Below, piece after piece: positions 1 through 5,274 of a stretch of 8,801 bases of DNA. Under the pieces are notes generated by a model. The model was not told the origin of the DNA. It worked only from the letters and a program-made list of their open reading frames with translations, and searched no databases. The first letter of the stretch is position 1. Each line of letters begins with the position of its first letter. The stretch is from Deltaproteobacteria bacterium (GTDB lineage Bacteria; Desulfobacterota; Desulfobaccia; Desulfobaccales; Desulfobaccaceae). Location of the stretch: assembly GCA_016874895.1 (NCBI GenBank), contig VGSX01000133.1, positions 1 to 8,801 on the forward strand, written 5' to 3'. Made by a program: the position numbers and the translations under genes.

Positions 1-1059
1 GCAAGCCATAAAATTCCTGACGCACCAAGTCGGGCGTCTTGCTGCGCAAGAGAATGCGAGCGCCGCGCAAGTGGGTCTTCAATTCGTCCAAAGCCGTCTC
101 AATCTCCCAACGTTCGTGGTACAGGGCCGCCAACTCTGTGGCTGGGACCTTCTCTGGATCAAGGACGGTGGTAAGCAAGCGATAAATGGGCTCAGCTCCG
201 GCCACCCCTTCCAGCTGATATTCGATGACTCGCACCACCACGCCGTTGGTTGTGCGCCTGTGATCCTCTCCGGAAGGGTAGATGTAGCTCAGGTACGAAC
301 CATCCGGCAAGCGCCGCTCGCAGGCCAAGCGCAAGTTCTTTCTGACCCTCCAAAGAAGATCGGTCCCGGTAGTCTTTGCTTGACACCAAAAGTCGAAGCT
401 GAAGAAATACCGGTCAGCCAGGCACAGCATGCCTTCGCTCAGCCAGGTAAGCTCGCCTTTGGCCAAGGCCATTTCTCTGGTCCTATAGCTTCCCATCTGG
501 CAACCAAACAGCACGTGGGTACCGTTTTCTACCAGAGAAACGAAGCGCAATTGTGGATAGGCGCTCTTGCCTCGTTGGGCCACCGGCCGTCCGAAAGCCA
601 CGTCGTTGGCCTCCTCATCGGCCACATCCAGGGTACTGCCGTCCAGACTAACCAACCGCCAACCCAGATAGCTGCCCCCTTTGGTGGCCTCTGTGGCAAT
701 GGGATGGACAATTTGTTCATACAGCTGCTTGAGCGGCTCTACTCCCAACCGCGTCCGGGCTTGAGAAATTCCAGATTTGCCCGTTACTTTGACCCGGACA
801 GTGGGATTCAACAACCACTGAATCCCTTCCACAGGCAGCGCAGTACCTCCCGGTAGGAGGACTGCATGTACAACGCCAAAGCGATAACGTAGTAAACAAC
901 TATATGCGCCGGGAGCTCCCGTTGACGCCTACTGCTTCCTCCAGTGGCCTCCAACACCGACTTAACGGTAGCTTCGGGCAAAGCCTTGGCTACTACTCCC
1001 AGGCTGATGTAGTCCGTGATTCGGCTCCCTTTGGGGAGTTATGCAAGTGTCCGTGCCAT
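1..1059 (-). pseudogene. IS4-family transposase pseudogene (nonsense, frameshift, 3' end outside window)
   Basis: Reading the minus strand from an ATG at 1059 gives MARTLA, then a TAA at codon 7. The frame continues LPKGSRITDYISLGVVAKAL, which resembles the IS4 transposase N-terminal domain. This frame hits a stop just after LRCLWKGFSGC. The coding sense resumes in another frame at about 832 (VEGIQWLLNPTVRVKVTGKS) and is then open to the left edge, about 277 codons. One G seems to be missing where CTG-GTG-GAA would be expected (about 832/833). The catalytic residues are visible: Asp in SLDGSTLD (641-643), Asp in CLADRYFF (413-415), and Glu in YHERWEIETALDELK (98-100), which fits the Y-R-E-K spacing. 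An intact Shine-Dalgarno AGGAGG lies about 7 bases before the ATG. The stop may originally have been a CAA codon (inference). A 261-codon plus-strand frame over the same bases is only its antisense shadow. Confidence 0.88.
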
Positions 1060-1087
1060 CTGCGGTCCTCCTGAATTGTGTTGTCAT

Positions 1088-1116
1088 AGGATACCACAGA
1101 TTTATTATTAAGTGAA
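1088..1116 (-). promoter_or_regulatory. Candidate promoter of the transposase pseudogene
   Basis: On the minus strand, TTCACT (complement of 1111-1116) and TATCCT (complement of 1088-1093) are exactly 17 bases apart. They are a plausible -35/-10 pair upstream of the transposase ATG at 1059. The -35 overlaps the presumed terminal repeat, as is common in insertion sequences. This is a consensus match by eye only. Confidence 0.4.
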
Positions 1117-1180
1117 CAGTATTGCCTTTAGTTCCCTTCTTTCTTAAAGCTAGGCCTTACCCACAAGTTTATAAAAGGAG

Positions 1181-1231
1181 GCCAAGCACAGCTTGGCGGG
1201 ATATCGGGTTCCCAAGGGCAACTTGGGAACC
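1181..1231. repeat. Tandem double-hairpin intergenic repeat (copy 1)
   Basis: Two perfect inverted repeats stand side by side. GCCAAGC-ACA-GCTTGGC spans 1181-1197. GGTTCCCAAG-GGCAA-CTTGGGAACC spans 1207-1231, with 10-bp arms and a 5-base loop. The first hairpin and its GGGA flank recur in slightly altered form at 2163-2183, on the other side of the regulator gene. This is typical of a REP-like dispersed intergenic palindrome. It could also act as a bidirectional transcription barrier. Confidence 0.75.
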
Positions 1232-1282
1232 AGGATGAACAAATCTGAAACATCGAGTTAACAACGCTGGACTTGTGCGGAT

Positions 1283-1304
1283 AATTTATTTTCCTCCATA
1301 AATT
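1283..1304. repeat. AT-rich inverted repeat downstream of the regulator gene
   Basis: AATTTAT (1283-1289) and ATAAATT (1298-1304) form perfect 7-bp arms around an 8-base spacer. It lies about 80 bp past the regulator's stop codon. It lacks a GC-rich stem, so it is a weak candidate for a terminator. Confidence 0.4.
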
Positions 1305-1382
1305 AATCAGTTCCGAAACTTGATGATAGAAATCTTCAGGATGAATGTTTATAATTTTGAATATTGCACCCTGCGAGTTTTT

Positions 1383-2066
1383 TCATGATAAACGCTTCAC
1401 CCCTGCCGCCAACTCCTGTAACCCCGACTTGTCTAAAATCCTGATCCTGGGCCCAACACTTTCTATGAAGCCTTCTCTAACCAGCCTGGCCAGGATGCGG
1501 GAAAGGGTTTCCGGGCTGGTGCCCAGGAGGCTGGCCAATTGGCCTTTCAAGATATCCAGCTCAAAAACCGGGGCTCCCTGCTGATGGCTCTGGTACAAGA
1601 GGTAGGCAGCCAGCCTGGCCGGGGCCTCCTTCAAAGATAAATCCTCCACCAGACTTACCAGTTGCCGCAACCGCCGGGACAGCACCGCCAGCATGTTCAG
1701 GGCCAGAGAGGGATGGAGTCGGATTAGATTGACAAATGCCGGTCTTGGGAAAAAAAAGAGTCGGCTGTCTTCCAGAGCCTCGGCGCTGGCCGGAAAACAC
1801 TGCCCCGCAAAGACCGGCACTTCGGCAAAAGGCTCCCCAGGACCGAAGATGTGTAAGATCTGTTCCTTGCCGTCCGGATTGAGCTTATAAATTTTAACTT
1901 TGCCGGAGGCCACAACGTAAAACCCGGTGCCCTCATCCCCCTGATGGAAAATGGTCTGTCCCCGCCGGATCTGCTGATCCACCACAATCATGGCCAAATC
2001 CTCCAATTGTCTCTCGGCAAGGCCGCTGAACAGGGGAATGGCCGCAATCTGATTCAAGAATTTCAT
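1383..2066 (-). CDS. Crp/Fnr-family transcriptional regulator, HcpR-like
   Basis: The 227-residue product has the full Crp/Fnr layout. A cyclic-nucleotide-binding-like beta-roll covers about residues 8-115 (IFHQGDEGTGFYVVASGKVKI and the following strands). A dimerisation helix runs about 118-145. A winged helix-turn-helix spans about 165-212, with KGQLASLLGTSPETLSRILARL at 174-195. The recognition helix has E186-x2-S189-R190, the FNR-type residues that read TTGAT-like half-sites, and such sites stand just upstream. The only cysteine is C90, so the N-terminal [4Fe-4S] cysteines of FNR are absent and oxygen sensing by a cluster is unlikely. The gene is divergent from hcp. HcpR proteins of anaerobes control hcp and are known or proposed to sense NO through heme, so this is a likely HcpR (inference). 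The start ATG at 2066 has only a weak AAGG ribosome site. The operator at 2102-2115, 36 bp upstream, suggests autoregulation. Confidence 0.9.
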   Translation of the reverse strand: MKFLNQIAAIPLFSGLAERQLEDLAMIVVDQQIRRGQTIFHQGDEGTGFYVVASGKVKIYKLNPDGKEQILHIFGPGEPFAEVPVFAGQCFPASAEALEDSRLFFFPRPAFVNLIRLHPSLALNMLAVLSRRLRQLVSLVEDLSLKEAPARLAAYLLYQSHQQGAPVFELDILKGQLASLLGTSPETLSRILARLVREGFIESVGPRIRILDKSGLQELAAGVKRLS

Positions 2067-2101
2067 GGCTGCAACCTTTTTTTTAATAAAAATCGAGACG
2101 C

Positions 2102-2115
2102 TTGACTTACATCAA
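2102..2115. promoter_or_regulatory. FNR/HcpR-type operator near the regulator gene
   Basis: TTGACTTACATCAA fits the FNR-type palindrome TTGAT-N4-ATCAA with one mismatch (C for T in the first half-site). The copy before hcp at 2353-2366 differs only at one central base, and both are followed by GGCA. It lies 36 bp upstream of the regulator's ATG, close enough to overlap its promoter, so repression or autoregulation is plausible. Binding is inferred from the match between site and recognition helix. Confidence 0.72.
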
Positions 2116-2162
2116 GGCAGGTTTTGGCTTTTAGATTTACCTTAAAGACAAAGAGCACGGCG

Positions 2163-2183
2163 GCCAAGCGCAGCCTGGCGGGA
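2163..2183. repeat. Partial copy 2 of the intergenic hairpin repeat
   Basis: GCCAAGC-GCA-GCCTGGC at 2163-2179, followed by GGGA, matches the first hairpin of the 1181-1231 repeat with two substitutions. One substitution breaks a base pair. A degenerate trace of the second hairpin may follow around 2198-2217. The two copies flank the regulator gene about 1 kb apart. Confidence 0.6.
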
Positions 2184-2241
2184 TCCTAAAGGCATCAGGG
2201 ACCTTGGCAACCAGTTCCTCCAGCAATTATAAACTCCGTGT

Positions 2242-2288
2242 CCTCTGCGTCTCCGCGGTTTTTATTTTTCACCGCAGAGACGCAGAGG
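2242..2288. repeat. Long inverted repeat with 18-bp arms between the two operators
   Basis: The left arm at 2242-2259 (CCTCTGCGTCTCCGCGGT) pairs with the right arm at 2271-2288 (ACCGCAGAGACGCAGAGG), with one mismatch and an AT-rich 11-base loop. Palindromes of this CTCTGCGTCTC type are remembered as recurring intergenic repeats in many bacterial genomes, so it is probably a dispersed element rather than a bespoke operator. Its place between the divergent promoters could insulate them. Confidence 0.78.
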
Positions 2289-2352
2289 CCGCAGGTCATT
2301 AAGGAATAATTCAAAAGGGGCAACCCTAATAATCAATAAAAATTTACACTTT

Positions 2353-2366
2353 TTGACTTAGATCAA
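2353..2366. promoter_or_regulatory. FNR/HcpR-type operator in the hcp promoter
   Basis: TTGACTTAGATCAA fits TTGAT-N4-ATCAA with one mismatch and nearly duplicates the site at 2102-2115. A possible -10 element TAACAT at 2389-2394 would put the start of transcription near 2401 and the operator centre near -41.5, the classic position for an activator of the FNR type. An alternative -10 is TAGAAT at 2394-2399. The sequence alone does not settle activation versus repression. Confidence 0.75.
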
Positions 2367-2452
2367 GGCATATGGTAAGGAAAATGATTAACATAGAATA
2401 ACTTCACAATATCACCGTAATGCCTTCACCGGCATGACTAACCACACTTCAC

Positions 2453-2460
2453 AAGGAGGA
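2453..2460 (+). promoter_or_regulatory. Ribosome binding site that fixes the hcp start
   Basis: AAGGAGGA lies 6 bases before the ATG at 2467. An upstream in-frame ATG at 2434 has no comparable site and would add 11 residues ahead of the conserved MFCYQC start, so 2467 is preferred. Confidence 0.85.
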
Positions 2461-2466
2461 GAAACC

Positions 2467-4095
2467 ATGTTTTGTTATCAATGTGAACAGACCGCCAAAG
2501 GCGAAGGCTGCACCATTCAGGGCGTCTGCGGTAAATCGCCGGAAGTTGCCGCTTTGCAGGATCTGCTGGTCTATTCCCTCATCGGCCTGGCCCAGGTGGC
2601 TGTAGAAGGCCGCAAAGTGGGGATCAGCGATAAAGCAGTGAACGTCTTCACCCTGCAGGCCACCTTTTCCACTCTGACCAATGTGGATTTTGACCCGGCC
2701 CGCTTTGTCACCTGGATCAACGACGCCGTGAAGCACCGGGAAGCCTTGAAGGCCAAGGTCAAGGCTGCCGGCGGCCAGGTAGATTTCCCGGACGGCCCGG
2801 CCACTCTCACCCCGGCCGCCACCCTGGAAGAGCTGATAAAGCAGGGGGAAGGCTTAGGGATCAAGACCTTCCCGGCTCCCGATGCTGATGCCCAGTCCCT
2901 GAAGCATATCCTGCTCTTCGGCGTCAAGGGCGTGGCCGCTTATGCCGATCATGCCCAGATTTTAGGCCAGGAAGACGAAAAAGTCTATGCTTTTGTCCAC
3001 GAAGCCCTGGCCGCCATGGTGGCCCCCAAGCTGGCCGTGCCCGATCTGCTGCCCCTGGTGATGAAGTGCGGCGAAATGAACCTCAGGGCCATGGAGCTCC
3101 TGGATGCTGGCAACACCGGCCGTTACGGCCATCCGGTGCCCACCAAGGTCCCCTTAGGGGCCAAAAAGGGCAAGGCCATCCTGGTTTCCGGCCATGACCT
3201 GGCCGACATGGAGATGATCCTGAAACAGACCGAGGGCAAGGGCATTTATGTTTACACCCACGGCGAGATGCTGCCGACCCACGGGTACCCGGAATTGAAA
3301 AAATATGCCCATTTCTACGGCCATTACGGCACGGCCTGGCAGAACCAGATCAAAGAGTTCCCCCAGTTTCCGGGGGCCATCATTATGACCACCAACTGCA
3401 TCCAGCGGCCGGCGGATTCCTACAAGGACAACATCTTCACCACCGGTCTGGTGGGTTGGCCGGGAGTGAGGCACATCGCTGACAAGGACTTCACCCCGGC
3501 CATCGAGAAGGCCCTGTCCCTGCCGGGATTCCCCGAGGACACCAACGGCCGCAGCGTCATGACCGGCTTTGCCCGCAACGCCATCCTGGGGGTGGCCGGC
3601 CAGGTCATCGAGGCCGTGAAAAACAAGAACATCCGCCACTTTTTCCTGGTGGGCGGCTGCGACGGCGCCAAACCGGCCCGGAATTATTACACCGAATTTG
3701 TGGAAAAGGCCCCTCAGGATACCGTCATCCTGACCCTGGCGTGCGGCAAGTTCAAGTTCTTTGACAAACAGTTGGGCGACATCGGCGGCATCCCCCGGCT
3801 CCTGGACGTGGGGCAGTGCAACGATGCCTACTCCGCCATCCAGATCGCCGTGGCGTTGGCCAACGCTTTCGGGGTCGGCGTCAACGACCTGCCCCTGTCC
3901 ATTATCTGCTCCTGGTATGAACAGAAGGCGGTGGCCATCCTGCTGACCCTGCTCTACCTGGGCATTAAGGACATCCGCCTGGGGCCCAGCCTGCCGGCCT
4001 TTGTAACGCCCAATGTCCTGGACTTTCTGGTAAAAAATTTTAACATCAAACCCATCACTACTGCCGAAGAGGATTTAAAGGCCATCTTAGGTTAA
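2467..4095 (+). CDS. hcp: Hybrid cluster protein (hydroxylamine/NO reductase), class I
   Basis: This 542-residue protein is a full-length Hcp. The N-terminal motif MFCYQCEQTAKGEGC gives C3, C6, C15 and C21 (C-x2-C-x8-C-x5-C), the [4Fe-4S] cluster pattern of class I enzymes from strict anaerobes such as Desulfovibrio. All expected hybrid-cluster ligands are visible: H243 (SGHDL), E267 (THGEML), C311 (TTNCI), C398 (GGCDG, the position of the persulfido cysteine), C426 (LACGK), C451 (GQCND) and E485 (SWYEQ). Helical domain 1 is complete, not deleted as in the shorter class III. Hcp is a cytoplasmic enzyme that reduces NO to N2O at high affinity and hydroxylamine to ammonia in vitro; it has also been tied to protein S-nitrosylation. 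It heads a same-strand set with a zinc-ribbon HD protein and a ferredoxin, the latter a candidate electron donor. The operator at 2353-2366 implies control by the divergent regulator. Confidence 0.97.
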   Translation: MFCYQCEQTAKGEGCTIQGVCGKSPEVAALQDLLVYSLIGLAQVAVEGRKVGISDKAVNVFTLQATFSTLTNVDFDPARFVTWINDAVKHREALKAKVKAAGGQVDFPDGPATLTPAATLEELIKQGEGLGIKTFPAPDADAQSLKHILLFGVKGVAAYADHAQILGQEDEKVYAFVHEALAAMVAPKLAVPDLLPLVMKCGEMNLRAMELLDAGNTGRYGHPVPTKVPLGAKKGKAILVSGHDLADMEMILKQTEGKGIYVYTHGEMLPTHGYPELKKYAHFYGHYGTAWQNQIKEFPQFPGAIIMTTNCIQRPADSYKDNIFTTGLVGWPGVRHIADKDFTPAIEKALSLPGFPEDTNGRSVMTGFARNAILGVAGQVIEAVKNKNIRHFFLVGGCDGAKPARNYYTEFVEKAPQDTVILTLACGKFKFFDKQLGDIGGIPRLLDVGQCNDAYSAIQIAVALANAFGVGVNDLPLSIICSWYEQKAVAILLTLLYLGIKDIRLGPSLPAFVTPNVLDFLVKNFNIKPITTAEEDLKAILG

Positions 4096-4099
4096 AAAC

Positions 4100-4255
4100 C
4101 AGGGAAGAGGGATCAGGGAAAAGTATAAAAAACTATGGTTCCTAATTACCTTTGCTATTTCATGACCACAGCAACTTTTTTAAAATCCCGGATCCCTCCT
4201 CCATACCCCATTCCCTCTTCCCTCTTCCCCCTTCCCTTTTCCCTCTTTCTCCGGG
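4100..4255. repeat. Purine tract facing a pyrimidine tract in the hcp-HD spacer
   Basis: Just after hcp comes a purine-rich stretch (4100-4122, GGGAAGAGGGATCAGGGAAA). Further on, 4193-4253 is almost pure pyrimidine with iterated TTCCC and CTCTT units. Segments are complementary, for example GGGAAGAGGGA with TCCCTCTTCCC (4212-4222), and AGGGAAAAG with CTTTTCCCT (4236-4244). Their order does not allow one nested stem, only alternatives. No gene or clear terminator is present. It may be a repeat remnant, a non-B-DNA element or a transcription-attenuating structure. Confidence 0.55.
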
Positions 4256-4318
4256 CTTAGGCAGAAGGCGAGAAGAGAGAAATAATCCGGTTTCATGGAT
4301 ACTTGAAGGAGTAAAACG

Positions 4319-5068
4319 ATGCAATGCCCCGGACAAGACACTCGCTATTGGAAGCCAGGGGCCGTTTTTGAGACCACCTGCCCCAAGTGCGGCGGCGAGA
4401 TGGAATTTTTCAAGGACGAAGCCAGCCGGCGCTGCAAAAAATGCGGCGAGCGGATGCTGAACCCGAAAATGGACTTTGGCTGCGCCTCTTACTGCAAATA
4501 CGCCGAGCAGTGTTTCGGCGCCCTGCCTTCGGAACTTTTGGCCGGCAGGGAAGACCTGTTCAAGGACCGGGTGGCCATTGCCGTGAAAAGATATTTCGGC
4601 AAGGATTTTAAACGCATCGGCCACGCCACCCGGGTGGCCCGCCATGCCGAGCACCTCGGCAAGCAGGAACAGGGGAACCTGGCCGTCATCCTCAGCGCCG
4701 CCTATCTGCATGACACCGGCAGTAAAAACGCCGACGGGACGTATAAGACCACCGATGTGCGGTATCAAGAACTGGAAGGCCCGGCCGTGGCCCGGCAGAT
4801 GTTAATGGATCTGGGGGCTAATCCGGAGATGCTAGAGGAAGTCTGCGACCTTATCAATCCTGACCGTGATCTTAGGCCGGAAGAGAGCCTGAATTTCAAG
4901 GTCCTCCACGACGCCGACCTTTTGGCCGACCTGGAGGAAAAACACAAGGAAAATCCCCTGAGCCGGGGCGAACTGGAAGACATCCTGGCCGGCAAGTTCC
5001 TTACTGCCAGCGGGCGGGAACTGGCGGCCAAAGAGTTGAGCAAGTGTTGCCTGGCCCCTCAGTCCTGA
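4319..5068 (+). CDS. Zinc-ribbon and HD-domain protein linked to hcp
   Basis: The 249-residue protein has two parts. The N-terminal 66 residues are cysteine-rich: C3, the pair C21-x2-C24 and C39-x2-C42 forming a zinc ribbon, and C55-x3-C59-x5-C65 in MDFGCASYCKYAEQC. From about residue 85 to 208 there is an HD phosphohydrolase-like helical domain with H102, the HD doublet H131-D132 (AYLHDTGS) and a late Asp in VLHDADLLADL (D198 or D200). HD proteins of this kind hydrolyse phosphoester or nucleotide substrates, but the substrate here is unknown. As remembered, relatives with this fusion carry a His-rich stretch before the ESLNFKV segment. Here that stretch reads LINPDRDLRP without histidine, so the metal site may be altered. 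The start at 4319 has AAGGAG 7 bases upstream. It lies 223 bp after hcp on the same strand; co-regulation with the Hcp module is likely but not shown. Confidence 0.82.
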   Translation: MQCPGQDTRYWKPGAVFETTCPKCGGEMEFFKDEASRRCKKCGERMLNPKMDFGCASYCKYAEQCFGALPSELLAGREDLFKDRVAIAVKRYFGKDFKRIGHATRVARHAEHLGKQEQGNLAVILSAAYLHDTGSKNADGTYKTTDVRYQELEGPAVARQMLMDLGANPEMLEEVCDLINPDRDLRPEESLNFKVLHDADLLADLEEKHKENPLSRGELEDILAGKFLTASGRELAAKELSKCCLAPQS

Positions 5069-5088
5069 TAAGGCGAAAGAGTAGGTCT

Positions 5089-5164
5089 CCAGTTTTTGGT
5101 TTTCAGTAAAAAACAAGATTTTGCTTGTAAGCTCGAGTTTCATGCGAAGACGATAAAAATATCG
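5089..5164. repeat. Short repeat motif and small hairpins in the HD-ferredoxin spacer
   Basis: CCAGTTTTTGGTTTTCAG at 5089-5106 shares CAGTTTTTGG with 8503-8512, at the miaA start, and resembles 7413-7421. Two small perfect hairpins follow: ACAAG-N6-CTTGT near 5113-5128 and CGATA-AAAA-TATCG at 5151-5164. A TTGACT at 5178-5183 could be a -35 element for the ferredoxin gene, but no good -10 follows, and no complete FNR-type site is seen in this 206-bp gap. Confidence 0.45.
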
Positions 5165-5259
5165 CAATTCATATAAGTTGACTTGAAAAATTAAGATTGT
5201 TCCTTACCTTTAGCTCCTTTCTTCTTGGGAGAGGGGATAAGGGTATGGAGTTGACCCGT

Positions 5260-5266
5260 AAGGGAG
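5260..5266 (+). promoter_or_regulatory. Ribosome binding site that fixes the ferredoxin start
   Basis: AAGGGAG lies 8 bases before the ATG at 5275. Two upstream in-frame ATGs (5197 and 5245) would add 26 or 10 residues in repeat-like sequence with poorer sites, and the protein's conserved part begins with MKIKRKIVEID, so 5275 is chosen. Confidence 0.75.
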
Positions 5267-5274
5267 ATAACGCC

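Larger units (their letters stand above)
1..1126 (-). mobile_element. IS4-family insertion sequence, 5' portion, degraded and cut by window edge
   Basis: The minus strand from about 1126 down to the left edge is the transposase-proximal part of an IS4-family element. The transposase reading frame carries the IS4 DDE residues and the Y-(2)-R-(3)-E-(6)-K signature. The outer end is probably the segment TTAAGTGAACAGTATTGCC at 1108-1126, just upstream of the transposase promoter, which is where a terminal inverted repeat would lie. The opposite end is outside the window, so the inverted repeat cannot be matched and no target-site duplication can be checked. The exact right boundary is therefore a guess. 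Because the transposase is broken, the element cannot move by itself. Confidence 0.7.
1060..1382. other. Gene-free spacer between IS remnant and regulator
   Basis: No convincing gene is seen here. The stretch holds the transposase promoter and probable IS end, a pair of tandem hairpins at 1181-1231, and an AT-rich inverted repeat at 1283-1304. It is the 3' flank of both the transposase remnant's upstream side and the regulator gene. A short plus-strand open frame starting at 1345 runs antisense into the regulator and has no support. Confidence 0.6.
2067..2466. other. 400-bp divergent regulatory spacer between regulator and hcp
   Basis: No gene is seen here. From left to right it contains the regulator's leader, an FNR-type operator (2102-2115), a partial copy of the double-hairpin repeat (2163-2183), a long near-perfect inverted repeat (2242-2288), a second operator (2353-2366), and the hcp promoter region with its Shine-Dalgarno. 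The sequence right of 2300 is markedly AT-rich, as expected of a promoter. Confidence 0.7.

Noticed and set aside
71..856. A 261-codon plus-strand open frame at the left end
   Set aside because: Its product shows no domain, while the opposite strand encodes an IS4 transposase with catalytic residues; it is the antisense shadow.
1181..1231. The tandem hairpins as a CRISPR array or riboswitch
   Set aside because: There are no regularly spaced direct repeats with unique spacers, and no conserved ligand-binding core; it is a simple palindrome pair.
2434..2466. Upstream ATG giving an 11-residue longer Hcp
   Set aside because: The strong AAGGAGGA site lies inside this extension and the family begins at MFCYQC, so the start at 2467 is better.
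4152..4460. A 102-codon plus-strand frame across the pyrimidine tract
   Set aside because: Its product is low-complexity Pro/Leu/Phe/Ser from the repeat tract and overlaps the HD gene out of frame.
5178..5194. TTGACTTGAAAAATTAA as a third FNR-type operator before the ferredoxin gene
   Set aside because: It has the left half-site but no ATCAA at the right spacing, so it is not a full palindrome.
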